64,000 nt of DNA from contig CM037839.1 of NCBI GenBank assembly GCA_021234535.1, positions 10,603,419-10,667,418 on the forward strand. Direction: 5' to 3'. The translations under genes and the position numbers were made by a program. The notes under the pieces were generated by a model. That model did no database searches, was not told where the DNA came from, and saw only the letters and a list, made by a program, of their open reading frames with translations. Positions 1 through 12,008 of this stretch are shown piece by piece (the first letter of the stretch is position 1; the number at the start of each line of letters is the position of its first letter). Source of the stretch: Stichopus chloronotus. Its lineage: Eukaryota > Echinodermata > Holothuroidea > Aspidochirotida > Stichopodidae.

Positions 1-1538
1 TTGGAGGGTTTTCATACAACAACTGAATTAATATTCTTAAGGACAGATAACTCCACAGCACAAATAATTTAGGCCTACTGATAGGCGTAGGCCCTATATA
101 GTGAAGAAATCAAACAGGTAAGGCCTTGACAGGAGTTATCCCAAACCAGCCATAAAGTGATCTTACAGCAATGTTTTGACAGTAACGTTTTGAGCATGTG
201 CAACCCTTCTATTTTGTTAAACTAATTTAGGCCTAGTTCCGAAATTTTACATACCCTACTGAGAACACTCACACTCACAGGAAAATTAGGGTCCGCACCC
301 AAAAAGTCTTTCACTTACTGCTGCTGTTAGGACTGAGAGTAAGACATCAAGCATGTCCAAGTTTTTCTCGAAATTAATATTCAATAAATATGTCATTGTC
401 CTTATCAAAAACCAGTAATCATGCCCTGTGGCTGTACAACGGTCTGTAGCACATAGTTACGTACACACTGAACAGTGAATACACGTACACTGAACCACAG
501 CATACACACGTTAGTGCACTACTTAAGAGCAATCTAACTAAAGCAAACACTGTTGTTATGTCAATTGTTATTATAATTATTTTTGTCTATGTGTTACTTT
601 CTGGTTCGCGCACGAATATTTTGGACATGTTGTAAATTTGTTTACCTTTTCTCGGGGTTCCTTTTCAATAAAAATGCGGTTGTTTAAGAACCAAATTCCT
701 TTTTTTTTTGCGTCCTTTTTTATCAAAATATCGTTATTATGTATGAACAAAGTTAATCAACTTTGGACCTGTGTATTAACTGTAATATAATACACTTTCG
801 GGGGTTAATGCTATCGCTGGATGCACTCGGGCTTCGCGCTTCGTGCATCACTTGCATTAACCCCCGATCGCGCACTATCCTACAGCTAATACACGGTCCA
901 GCGTTGATTAACCTTTAATTCATATTTATTTGCGCTACTTGAAGTTTCACGGGCGTAGCCCGATCTTCACGCGGGTAACATTACAAGTAACTTGAAAAAG
1001 TGAGAAGGTAGATAGGAACTTAAGGAAAAACATATGTTATGCATACTTCAGTAAAAAGAAAAAACTTAACAATTAAGCTTCATGACAGATGACAAAGACC
1101 AAAATGTGTTGTCATGGGTTGAACAAGAACTCCTTTGAATGTCTACATTTAGAAACAAATTCCGAACGCTTATAAAGAGCTTCATGCTCTGGTACACACA
1201 TGATTGAGAAGTTTTCCCGGAGGCAAAGGTCACATCGTTTTGTTAAATTGCTCTAGGATTTTGCTCTCTTAAGAAATCTCCATGTGACGGTGAATGGTAC
1301 ATTTTTCTCTTTCAGTGACCAGATGTACTTGCTGAGAACAGTGCTGTGTTTGCATTTGTTATTATTAAACGAGGTGATGTGGTTTCTCCATCTGATCGCA
1401 ATATATATATACACATATATTGCAATCCACTCGGCATGCAAAACTTGGCAAGACAACACGAGGAATTTTAAAGTCCATTAGGAAAAACCGAACCGAAAAT
1501 TGATATTATTTAAGAAAATTAACTCTGGATCAACTTAC
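1..1538. other. Non-coding, presumed intron of gene A
   Basis: No domain-bearing frame was seen on either strand. Apart from the palindrome at 735-930 and a short (AT)n stretch near 1401-1425, which is itself a weak palindrome, nothing is recognised. Confidence 0.6.
735..930. repeat. Foldback palindrome, MITE-like
   Basis: A long imperfect inverted repeat. Outer arms pair GTTAATCAAC (752-761) with GTTGATTAAC (903-912); middle arms pair GTGTATTA with TAATACAC; inner arms pair CGGGGGTTAATGC (799-811) with GCATTAACCCCCG (854-866); a nested pair GATGCAC/GTGCATC encloses a CG-rich loop. No open frame. Likely a small non-autonomous foldback element. Confidence 0.75.
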
Positions 1539-1865
1539 AAGGGTTGCATTTAACACCGGCATGTTCACTCATCCCACAATTATGCTCTCCAATACTGCTT
1601 TTGCCACATTCATCTAAGGATGTCTCACTTCCGAGACATTCGACGTCGTCCAACCAGATACGTCCAGGTCCTCCACCAAATTCAGAAAAGTGGTAGATCT
1701 CTTCCGCTACTCCATATCCGAGGTTTCGACAAACTACCTGAGCGTCGCTCATGTCCCAGTAATCGTCACAAATTGCTCCCCATTGTCGATTAACCAGAAC
1801 TTCTACGCGACCAATCCAGTAGTGGTCTCCTCCGACGAGACGAACAGCTTTGATTTGGTCTACAC
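1539..1865 (-). CDS. Gene A exon 9: SRCR domain (twin of 31932-32258)
   Basis: 109 codons, VDQIKAVRLVGGDHYWIGRVEV to GVKCNPC. Near copy of the gene B exon at 31932-32258, the same length, with changes such as YWIGRVEVLVNRQ against YWTGRVEIYVNRE. Six cysteines. It has a GGGPGRIWLDDVEC segment instead of the usual YFGEGTG. The donor GTAAGTTG is strong, so another exon must lie to the left of the window. Confidence 0.92.
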
Positions 1866-2149
1866 CTAGCCAAAAGCAACAACTAATTATCATTATAATG
1901 AGAAAGAAAAATCACAAAAAAATTTGTGTGCTCTATAAAATTTCACTTCCTGTACCTGAAGGTAAGTATACATTTCGTGTATACTACAGGCAATGGTGTT
2001 TTGAAGCACCTTATGTAGGATACGAGACTGACACAGAAATTTCACTGATATTGCCTAAAACGTATTGCCATGGGCCTATGAGAATCCTGTCACGTACAGT
2101 ACAATTGCACAAAATTTAGAAACTATTGTATTAGAAACTAACGACATAC

Positions 2150-2479
2150 CTTCAAGACCCTGACATACCACACCAGCATCTTCTCTGTGGTCACAATTGT
2201 GGTCCCCGATTTCAGGCATTCTACAGTCGTTTAGCGTCTCCTCATCACCATTGCAACGGACGTTATCCAACCAAATAGGTCCTGTCCCTTCGCCAAAGCT
2301 CGCTCGAATAGTTTCGTGATGAACGCCAGGAAATCCGAGCCACCGACACGCAACCGTGGCATCCTCAATGGACCATTTGTCGTGGCAGACGGTACCCCAT
2401 TGACCATTCACCTGTACCTCAACCCTGCCGGATGAGGAGGTATCCCCTCCGACCAATCGAATATCTTCAATTATTGAAC
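2150..2479 (-). CDS. Gene A exon 8: SRCR domain (twin of 34827-35156)
   Basis: 110 codons, SIIEDIRLVGGDTSSSGRVEV to GVVCQGLE. It is almost the same, base by base, as the SRCR exon of gene B at 34827-35156, differing at a few residues such as MPEIGD against LGIGEH. Six cysteines. The second base pair of the usual CDD is changed (VCHDKW). Donor GTATGT, acceptor CTCCAG. Confidence 0.92.
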
Positions 2480-3996
2480 CTGGAGACATAGAGACAGATA
2501 GTCTAATTGAAAAAGGGAGTTACGTATCTACTGAGGCGAATGGTATATGAAAGCAAGGAAAACAAAGAGTATGTGTCTTGTCATTATGTAATTGGAGGAA
2601 ATATAATGTTTTACCCCCCCCCCCCCCCCCGAAATACACACACGTATAGTAGTACCATAAAACAAAAAGTCACCAAAGTCACAAAAAAGCTATAGACAAG
2701 TGGATTACATTAAAATGAGTTGCAACCATAAAACAATGTTGAAAAGTGACGTTGTTTCAAAACATATTCCTTTTGGGGAATCGTGATGATCTGCACTTCA
2801 CAGGTTATGTAGACAAGGAAATTCACCAGCAGTACATTGAAACAAAGCACGCCGTAGAAAAGTAAACAAACTTCGACTTCCGGTCCAGGAGGAGGTCTCT
2901 ACTAGTTTCACCTTTTCAGATGTTCCAGCTTCTCCGAATTCGATATTCTCTTACGGCAGTTCGAGATAACCCTTTTTTCGGTACTTTGTTGATAGGTTAA
3001 TTTTTCTACTCACATTGTTATTTCAAATTGTAAATGCAGTTAGAATTTATAAGCGCAATCCGTAAAATGTATATGTGGTCATTTTTTTTTTTTTTTTGCA
3101 CAATACTTGTTCAAAGAATATTCCTTTTTTTTCTTTTCAATTGAAACTTAGTTTATACTAGGAAGAAAGTTGTCGATATAACCGTTTTCACCATATTAGT
3201 GAAGTGAAAAACGACCTAAAATACCTCTGTAGGATTCTCAAAACTGTTTCATTTGTATTTTTTGGTATTCGTCCATCTCCCATAGATTATGTGCAAACTG
3301 AAACCTGATAATATTTCTGTGTGATTTTTTATATTCTAGCACAACAGAAAGTTCAAAAACAACGAGGAAATTAGAATTCCTATGGCTGATCTTGAAATTA
3401 TTTAATTAAATTCGAGCCTTTTAAATTGGCTAGATTTTATATAGGCAGCGCTGATCATTTTCAATAAGTTTTGCCTCTCAGTACATCCAACTCGTTATAT
3501 TTTAATGCAATATTATTTCACAATCACGCAAAATCTGTATTGGTTTGCCTCTATTTTAACGGTTGTTATTGTTGCTTTTTAAAACTACATTCAATGACAT
3601 GATGATCACGCGTAGTACGTACCAAGTTGACGCACCACGAAACATTGTTATTATTTTCACTTTGAGACTCACTGACGTCACTTTAACGTTCTAATTAGCA
3701 AACATGTAACAATTATTCTCTAAATTGTAACCTTTAACTTTGTTCTGCACTTTTACTTGCATGTTTTATGCAACAACGGAAACAAGTTCATGTTTAATAC
3801 GTTTTATCTTCTTTTACAACTTGTTCAGCACTATTTTTACACTACCATCATACTTTCATTCCGACATTTGACTTTTAAGAGTCATAAGTCAACCGGTGCA
3901 ATCTAATTCGTAACGTTAGCTCATAATTGAAGGTAGAAAACGATTCTTTAGAACGCAAATATGCTCTTTATGGTTCCGTTCACGTGATAGCCATAC
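2480..3996. other. Intron of gene A, with a 17-base poly-C tract
   Basis: Holds a run of 17 C at 2614-2630 and T-runs near 3085 and 3125. No exon-like segment was found. Confidence 0.6.
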
Positions 3997-4167
3997 CTGT
4001 GTCCCTGTAATCGACGCAGGCGTCGCAGTCACAATCCTCCCTTGTACGTCCACACAAGTTCTGAGACGAACAACAAGGGTGGTTACCCTCGGGATTGCAC
4101 TCAGCCAACTGTCCGTTTGGGGCGAACCACGTACCCCCGCAACGGAGGTCATCTCTGTACGAAGTCG
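3997..4167 (-). CDS. Gene A exon 7: hevein-like domain
   Basis: 57 codons, TSYRDDLRCGGTWFAPNGQLA to CVDYRDT. The frame has no Met and is easily missed because a longer open frame overlaps it. All eight cysteines are present. The binding window CCSSQNLCGRTREDC lacks both aromatic positions and has Asp in place of the His or Tyr before the sixth cysteine, so it is the least hevein-like site in gene A. Acceptor CAATAG, donor GTATGG. Confidence 0.85.
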
Positions 4168-5108
4168 CTATTGTTGAGATAGAGCAGGAGAGAAGAATAA
4201 AACCCAGACGAGAATCCAGATAAAAGGGCTATTTTTAGAGAAAGAGGGGCGTTGAGGAATTGTGGGGAGACTATCTAATTGGGGCGCCACCATCGTTTGA
4301 CGGGCAGCGTACCAGGAAATTTTGGGATAATAATACCTGCCAAATGGCCGAAAATCACCCTTTCAAGGCTCCGCAAGTAAACTCCTGGGAGTAGCACTGG
4401 CAGTGTATTCTGTGATGCAATTTTTCCCTTAACTTTAATGGGAGTCACAAGTGTTTTCACTCAAGTCGTCAGGCCCAGCTGCTCTAAATAATGATGTTAG
4501 CAAGGGTGACCGTGGAGGATGGGGGGGGGGGGGCGGGGTGGACAATTGATTGTGGCGATAAGCTTCAGTAGTACTAAATATGCCATTATTTTAGATACCC
4601 ACTGTAAAAAAGCCAATATCTGCCTCTCTAATCCAGTCACGTGGCCATGGGGGGCACCTATCTTGCCCTTAAAATTTCCGTTTTTTGCAAGGGAAGTCCT
4701 CCTTTTTCTTTTTTTTTTCTTTTTGAATAAAAATGCAAGCAGAAAAGATGGAAAATCTCACACCATTTTGCATCTAGAACCATTAAAAGGGCAAAACAAA
4801 GGTGAGGGGTGTTCCCCTCGAAACTCGAACATTGATGTCCCCTCCCCTCCCAAAAAAAAAGAAGTCACAGGGCGAAACCAGAGAAACAGGTACTACCAGC
4901 GAAACAGGTACTACCATTTAGCAGTAAGTCTAACTGTTAAGCCTTACTTAACTGAACGTCATAATCAATAACATTGCTTTTTTCTTCTCAGTTTGCAGTG
5001 ATGCAGTATTTTGTAACCTGCATATATATTTCTTTGTCTGAAGTATATTTATACTCTTTACTCTAAACATTATTAGACTTACAAGATTTTAAATTTGTGA
5101 TTGCTTAC
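4168..5108. other. Intron of gene A
   Basis: Contains a G-run at 4519-4536 and a doubled GAAACAGGTACTACCA segment near 4885-4915. The open frame across 4519-4971 on plus is low complexity and not credited. Confidence 0.6.
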
Positions 5109-5450
5109 CATTTCCATTGTCTTCAGATGGTAAAGGTGCACATTCCACACCAGCATCCTCGTCATGTCCACAGTCCTCGTCGCCAATGTCATTTTTCGAG
5201 CAATCTTGTAAGGACTGTTCTGACCCATCGCAGTTGACGTCGTCCAGCCACGTTCTCCCTGTTCCTTCACCAAAGTATGCAAGCCTCCTCTCTCGAAGTG
5301 CACCGGGATACCCTAGCATTCTACATGTAACCTGAGCGTCGTTTAATTCCCACGAATCGTCACAAACAGTGCCCCACTCACCGTTGACCCTTACCTCAAC
5401 TCTGCCAATGTTTGGAGTTACTCCTCCAACGAGACGTACATCCTCGATAA
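5109..5450 (-). CDS. Gene A exon 6: SRCR domain
   Basis: 114 codons, VIEDVRLVGGVTPNIGRVEV to GVECAPL followed by a short acidic, Asn/Gly-rich tail (SEDNGNG) before the donor GTAAGC. Six cysteines. CDDSWELND and CDGSEQSLQDC hold the acidic residues that bind divalent cations in many SRCR domains. The intron to the previous exon is about 3.0 kb; the next exon downstream is hevein-like at 4167. Confidence 0.92.
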
Positions 5451-8400
5451 CTGTAAAGAAGAGAATTAAATGATCGTAGGTATTTATGTTACTAATCTTT
5501 TTTTTTACTGACATGAGGTGTGTGTTTGATTATGTTTGGTGGGTGATTTGAGTTTAGATATACGTATTGTTGTGTGTTACTTGGTTTTTTGAAAGGCTTG
5601 TAGGTCACTGTCGGTAGGTCAAGTGTCACATCATAAATCTAATAATGATGTAATAATATAAATAATGTTCACTTTTTTAGGGAACAAAAGTGGTTACAGT
5701 TTCTAATTGGAACACCCGCAATATGTTCAAAATGCACTTGGAAGGAAAAGAAAGAAAATTATCTGGTTCAACTCTCCCTTTATTAAGGATGTTCAAACCA
5801 ACCTACGAAAAGATTTTTGTCAAGAATAATGGACGAAGAACTTCCCGCAACTCACAAATTACACAAAAGATTGAACAGAAACAACAGTAAACGTAGTTAC
5901 AGCTTGCAGACCCAAGATCAAAAAGATAGCTGACCCCCCACATTAAAGGCATTATCAGCTCACCAAAAGAAAAACAAAAGCAATGGAACTGATGAGACAA
6001 AGAACAATGTCCATTTAGAGGCAATTGAAGACGCATGTCCTTTTTTCTATACCAGGCGACAGCCAAGGAAAATAGAGGTGCCAAATCAGAAGTTGGAATA
6101 TATACGTTGCAATGTGCCCAACGGAATCCAAGCGCTCTCTAATAATTACAAAAATTAATTTACTGTAAAACACAAAAGGAACGAAACCGAATGAACCTTT
6201 GCAAGCATGTTTGGTCATTAAAGAAAGAGGATACTGCCAGTGAGTTCCATATAAAATAGCAAATTTTCAAGACAACACAACCATAAAACAACAAAAGTAA
6301 GAAATACAATCTCTGTCTTTTTGAAAAGTATTTTGTTCACCACACCAATAAAAAAAAAGTCCTAATTTATATCCACATGTCTATAGTCAAGCAAATTCCT
6401 ACTCAAAAAATACAAATAATTCAACCGGCAGTAAGTCACTGTCGTTAGCCTGATGAGTGTGCCACATAGGTCTGCTCAAACAAATTTGTTGGTAGTCTTT
6501 TTAATGGTAAGATGTTTAAAGGACGGTGACGTAAGCCTTCTTTGGACAGTAAAGACCCGACTGGCTTTGAGATTAAGTAAGAAATTGCTAAGATGTGATT
6601 TGCCTAAACCAGACTAAGTGCATTCAGGAATTGTTGGTACACCCATTTTACCAGCCATCCACCCACCTACCCGAGAGCGCCAGGCGGGTGCCTTAATTGT
6701 TGTGAACCCCTAATACATAACAACTGAACAGAAGGTGCATGTTCTCAATTTCATCTGAATTTATTACTGTTGACAACTGCAAAAGTATGTAAGTGGCAAA
6801 AGTAAGTAAAAGTGGATGGATAAAGATATGAAACACATCTCTCATGTGGAAAACGTGTTCAGATGTCCTGAAAAATTTATACTCATCAAATATTTTTTTT
6901 TGTAAAGGTAGGTCTTAAACTAAGGGAAAATTGCAGTCATTCAGATTTGAATTAGTCAACCGTATTTCGTGAATGGCTTTTAAGAATCATGTCACAATAT
7001 TTTCTCTTCATTTTCTCTTGGCATTCGTAAATACCATGGTAGGCTCTAACTTTCTTCTTTTTCTCTCGAATTATTCGTACGTTATCAGATATTGATATCA
7101 AGCGCATGACACTAATTTGTACAACATAGCTCTGGTGCAATCAAGCTGTGGTGCAATCACCAGAACATGGAAATACGTCTAATATGGATGGTACCGATAG
7201 TTCAGTGTACTGTACCTATTCTGCTTACAACGCGTAATTAGTCAAACTTTCGATACGGTTCCGCACTGCGCGGCGCTTAAAAATGCATAAGCGTCAGGTT
7301 CGAGTTACGGAGTTGCAAACGACCATTGGTGAAAAAGAAAGCGAACTGAAATTTGAAGTAGTCAAATAACAAAAATTCTAATCAAATTCTTTCGCTGATT
7401 TGATTCCAGGTCGATTCATTAAACTTATGACTAGAATCCAAGTCGAGTCTTTTGTGCTAGTGACTCGAGTCCAAGTCGAGTCATTAAAAAAGCGACTCGA
7501 GTCACTCGGTCCGACTCAATGACTCGAGTCATTACAACTCTGGAATTGTTCAATATTGTTAACACTGTTTAAAGTCGGAATATGAGTTGTCTTGGCAATC
7601 GCCTGGACATTTACCTTTGTTCTCCTTCTGTGTTTTAGGGAAGAGAAAGTAGGGGAAAAGACAAACTGTCACAAAATCTGTACTAGAACTATCCACACAT
7701 CTTCCAGGTATTTGAATATGAAAATTGTCTTAACATTTTTGTTGGTCATACAAAATTCAAAGTCTCCAAGAAAGCATAGCAATCTATCATCATTACTAAA
7801 AATCAAACAGACCAATGGGAATGGATATGAATATTCATGTGTGCAAAAACGGAGCTGAAACAATGATCTTATTTTTTGTAGTGGCTATGACATATTCCGT
7901 GGAATTTGACTTACATTTTTTTTACTCTAAGTCCAACTTAACTTGTGTTTCTAAATAACATTGAGATCACATAGTGCTTACATAAGCAACTTTGACAGGC
8001 GCTAGGTATGGTGAGAGCTGTACAAGTTAAATGTTTTGCACAAATAGCTAGATTCCTGTAAGATGAAAACAGAATACTTCCGAAATGTTTCATTTGCTGA
8101 GAATAATTTAATATTTCGTACTCAGCAGTTTGGAACAATAGACGACTTTGATACGTCAATGACAGTACTTCATGTTAAAAACTCCTGAAAAGTGTAAGTA
8201 AATGAATGATATTTATAAATGTTTTTTTTTTTGTAAATGAATAATTTCCGTCTTTGAAATTAAGTTTTTCATTGACGGAAATTTAGGGTACATATGTGTT
8301 TGAACTTATCCTAATATGTAATTAACGTAGTCTTTATAAATTAGCCCCCCAGTGAAATAGTTTTCTCTTCTTTATATTTTATTTTCGAAGTGCAAACTAT

Positions 8401-8490
8401 TGTTAATAAGCTATCATCCAACGTCATAACACGTCATAACAAATTTGAACGAGCGACAAAAGAACATGACTACTTTGGGTTGTAACTCAC
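5451..8490. other. Intron of gene A, 3.0 kb
   Basis: No exon was recognised. The GACTCGAGTC repeat block lies inside at 7404-7541. Confidence 0.6.
7404..7541. repeat. GACTCGAGTC palindromic repeat block
   Basis: At least six copies of GACTCGAGTC or close variants (such as AAGTCGAGTC and GGTCCGACTC) within 140 bases, many self-complementary, spaced about 15-25 bases. Nothing coding. Confidence 0.7.
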
Positions 8491-8811
8491 CTGGAAGTTC
8501 ACACTCTACACCGGCGTCTTCGTGATGACCACAATTATGAACACCAATTTCATTTTTGGGACAGTCTTGTAGGGAAAGTTCTGTTCCGCGGCATGAGACA
8601 TTGTCCAACCAGATTGTCAAGTGAGTCCCTTCACCGAAGTATGAGGACGCTCTTTCTGTAATGGCACCAGGATATCCAAGCATTCTGCAGGTAACATTGG
8701 CGTCGTGAATATCCCAAAGGTCATCACAAACAGTGCCCCATTCTCCATTCACTAATACTTCCACTCGGCCGACGTTTGGTGCATCTCCGTTCGCCAGACG
8801 AATACGTTCAA
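8491..8811 (-). CDS. Gene A exon 5: SRCR domain
   Basis: 107 codons, VERIRLANGDAPNVGRVEV to GVECELP. Landmarks: GTVCDDLWD, VTCRMLGYPGA, FGEGT, IWLDNVSC, HHEDAGVEC. The closest relative in the window is the SRCR exon at 47245-47571 (shared NGEWGTVCDDLWDI), which pairs genes A and B. There is an N-linked glycosylation sequon in each of DNVSC and DANVTC. Acceptor TTGCAAG, donor GTGAGT. Confidence 0.92.
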
Positions 8812-9465
8812 CTTGCAAAGAGACATTAATCCAATTAAAGACAGTGACATCAGTCTAATTATTGTACAGTAATTATTAAGCTTTTCATAAAACTTGAGCA
8901 CCTTTGACAGATGCTGTGGTGTTTTTGATCAATATTACAGAATCGAGACAAAACTCAGTCTCTGCGTAAAGGAGGTAAAACCATTTGTTGATTACGTGCC
9001 ATATTTTCCACGTGAATCTTATAGTTGGGTACCAAAACACAATCACCATACCTTTATACTCAGTCCGTTCTCATGACTAGGCACATCTTTTTCATGTGTC
9101 ATTTTACAGGCCCGTGTCTAGGGGCAGCAGATGAAAGCCGTCACTTCCCCCACCCTTCCCTTGAAAGCCTTTGTAATGTCCTTTGGGGCATCTGGGAGGT
9201 TGGTTAATCTTCTACAAGCTAAGCGCTTCCTATCTCCGGGGATTCTTGGTCAGATCAATATCTCTTTATTTATCTTGTTACATCTAGCTCCGTCTCCAAC
9301 TTAGCCTCTCTCGATCTGTTTCTGCAACTATCTCGCTCTCTAGTATGAAATTGTTTATACATTTATACATTTACTTTCATTTTACTTGTTTTTGTCTCAA
9401 TATTCAAAACATTTTAATGTACATCTCAGGTCAAATTCGACATGATAATTTGGCAGTATCCTTAC
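8812..9465. other. Intron of gene A
   Basis: No recognisable feature beyond C/T-rich stretches near 9140-9160 and 9300-9345. Confidence 0.55.
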
Positions 9466-9669
9466 TCTTTTTGACCCTGTAGTCAACGCAGTTTTCGCAG
9501 TCGCAATGATCCGAGGTGATGCCACACCAGCCGGAAGGGGAACAACAAGGCAAAATACCTTCGGGGTCACACTCGGCTGGATCTCCGTTTGGCGCGAGCT
9601 CAGACGCACCACACCTGTAGTCATCTCGAAACTTCGGTAAATCCGATGGTGAGGTAGTTACTCGTTGTA
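9466..9669 (-). CDS. Gene A exon 4: hevein-like domain with longer N-terminal linker
   Basis: 68 codons, about ten longer than sister exons because of a Ser/Thr/Pro-containing linker (QRVTTSPSDLPKF) before RDDYRCG. The core has eight cysteines. CCSPSGWCGITSDHC keeps the Ser and the second aromatic (Trp) of the hevein binding site but not the first. The usual GGDW after the first cysteine is GASE. Acceptor CTATAG at 9670; donor GTAAGG at 9465. Confidence 0.87.
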
Positions 9670-9984
9670 CTATAGAGAGAACAAGAATCAATTTCCAGTT
9701 AACTTTTTAATACGGTTCCAAGTTGATCCCGCTTGTTGCACGTAAAAGACTTGTCCCCGTTTACACTTTGGTGTTACCTTATTCTCTTTTGTATCAAATG
9801 GATAAGATTTAACATTTATATTGATATACTTCTTCTGGCCGAAAGATCTTATTTGAAATTCCATTTCTAGTTTACGTGATTGTTTGGTAAAATATGTACA
9901 AACTCTGCCACATTGCTCATCTTCCCTGAAGTCTGATAAAGACATCAAGGATTCCTGTACAACTCATTTATATCATAACAACCA

Positions 9985-10110
9985 TACTCACCAAAATGTA
10001 ATAAATTCAACCATAAATGCAATATCCGTATTAATGCAATAATTTTTAACCATAATGTAATAATTGATTCAATAATGAATGGAATAATTGTAAACGATAA
10101 ATGTTATAAA
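9985..10110. repeat. AT-rich repeat arm (left)
   Basis: Degenerate repeats of TTAACCATAATGTAATAATT. The reverse complement of this motif is repeated at 11300-11470, so the two blocks face each other. Confidence 0.55.
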
Positions 10111-10674
10111 TTTTAAAAAACTCCCAAGTAGACTGTGTGGCTCAGGCCCTACATTTCAGGAACTTAACTTTGAGTCTGGGGCTTCTGCTGACGCATGCGC
10201 TGTACCATGTCGATATACCAAATCGATTCTTTTTTGTATGTAAGCCAAATGTAAGCTTTTTGTATAGGTAGCTTTTGTCACGTGGCTCTCGTGGCGTCGA
10301 ATACACCCAATGTTAATCGTGCTTAACGGCATTTGCAGATCTAAGCAATTACGCAACGTTTTGTTGCCTATTGTTTTTTAAGTCGGGGTAAATAGTTGTG
10401 GTTCTCGAAAGTGAAACCTCGTCTCTTCAAACCAGCATTACGTCAAAATATAATCCCGTACTATTTACATCCGCGCTCTCTTTAAAGCGAGCGTTCCCCA
10501 CCTGTTTGAAAATCAGTAAACACCAATAAATTGACTGCGGTCTAATCAATCATATGCCGTACCCTGCTCACAGAGTGGGATTTACGAGGGGGGGGGGGGG
10601 GGGGGAACAGAACACAAACTAATACGGAACCCCTTCTACTATGTTTCCCCCACAAGGCTATAGTGGAGCAAGTT

Positions 10675-11040
10675 GCTTTTTTCAGAGCAACTACTCAAAA
10701 TCGATTGTTTTTCACTTAAATGGAACTGTATTCTACTTAAGTGGATTTTTTTCCACGTAAGCAGAATATCTCACCTGTTCCACTTAGGTATAGCTGAATT
10801 CACTTACACGTAAATAGAATTTAATTTCACTTCCGTTGAATGGTATTGCACTTGAGTAGCATTGAATTCTCTAAAAAGGAATACAACTGCTGCAGTCTTC
10901 TTAAAGTGAAATTCTGTTTTACGTAAGTGGAATGCATTTCACGTAAGTAGAATATCGTCCTACTGTCCTACTGATTATTGGAATAGAATTGGAATAGAAT
11001 ATCTTATTTCAGTGAAATATAGTACATTTAAGTGAAAATG
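10675..11040. repeat. Hairpin repeat block based on TTCCACTTAAGTGGA
   Basis: Many variants of the self-complementary word TCCACTTAAGTGGA. The clearest is TCTACTTAAGTGGA, a short T-run, then TCCACGTAAGCAGA (about 10731-10765), a stem-loop with few mismatches. Confidence 0.65.
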
Positions 11041-11299
11041 GGATTAAATGATTGAATGGGCTTGTCATACCAATCACCGTTACCCCCCCCCCCCCCCCCA
11101 TGCTTCCATATTGACTAAATTGCATCACGGTGAGCGATTAAACTTTTGCATTGTGACTGCCACTCCCAGTTCCTTTTGCAGTTTTAATGTTTCAATATAT
11201 GCCCCAGTTGTCCCAGTCCCAGCCTTAATCGGCTCGTAATGGTCTTAAACCTATTCCCAACAAGACAAGTTTCCCCAGTCTCAGTATTTATGGATGTTG

Positions 11300-11470
11300 T
11301 TATTATTATTACATTTGTGTTTAAAAATTATCACATTTACGTTTAAAAATTACCACATTTATGTTAGATTCCAGATTATGACATTTACGGTTAAAATTAT
11401 TGATTTTATGGTAGTCAGATATTACATTTATGGTTAAAATGATTACGATTTATAGTGGGGATTACATATA
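11300..11470. repeat. AT-rich repeat arm (right)
   Basis: Degenerate repeats of ATTACATTTATGGTTAAAA, the inverse of the block at 9985-10110. Confidence 0.55.
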
Positions 11471-11837
11471 CAGTTCGTATTAGCGTTAAAGGTTTAACAA
11501 TTACTGTGAAAAAGGTAATACAATGTGGATACAAATATCCATTTGGAATTGAGTAGTTCCTTAAATCTACCTCAAATGGGGACTCCCCTTCTGACGTCAA
11601 AGACCTTTACATCAGTAAAGTCGCATGTGTTCGTGACGTCGATGTTATTATCGGCAATAATTAACCATGTTTTGCTTTCAAACAACGATGATAATAACCT
11701 AGATTCTGCTAAGATGTACATATCAGTGTTATTTACCAATATTGTACAAAGAATTGATCGTCATTTGAAAGGAAATTAGACATCGACTTTGTCTAAATAT
11801 ATCATCTCCTCGATATGGAAAGGACACTTACACATAC

Positions 11838-12008
11838 GCCGTTCTCTGTAGTCAATGCAACCCTCACAGTCACAATGTTCCGGGGTGATTCCACACACGT
11901 TGTCAGGGGAACAACATGGGTACATACTTTCGGGGTTGCATTCGGCTACCCTTCCGGTTGACGCAAGCCAGTCACTTCCACACAGGTGGTCGTCTCTGTA
12001 GGGGAGAC
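11838..12008 (-). CDS. Gene A exon 3: hevein-like domain
   Basis: 57 codons from LPYRDDHLCG to CIDYRER. Eight cysteines in the order C, C, CC, C, C, C, C match the hevein fold. The sugar-contact window reads CCSPDNVCGITPEHC: the Ser is kept, but the two aromatic positions of hevein are Asp and Val, so glycan binding is doubtful. The PNG found in sister domains is changed to STG. Two donors are possible six bases apart and both in phase 1 (GTATGT at 11837 or GTAAGT at 11831); I chose the first because it matches the length of sister exons. Confidence 0.85.

Larger units (their letters stand above)
9670..11837. other. Intron of gene A carrying an inverted-repeat block
   Basis: Holds the AT-rich arms near 9985-10110 and 11300-11470, a run of 18 G at 10588-10605, a run of 17 C at 11083-11099, and a hairpin-rich segment between them. 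No exon was found. Confidence 0.6.

Noticed and set aside
3916..4152. 78-residue minus-strand frame
   Set aside because: A shifted frame over the hevein-like exon 3997-4167. The true frame, which has no Met, carries the eight cysteines.
4519..4971. 150-residue plus-strand frame
   Set aside because: Built from a G-run, T-runs and A-runs; no family likeness, and inside a gene A intron.
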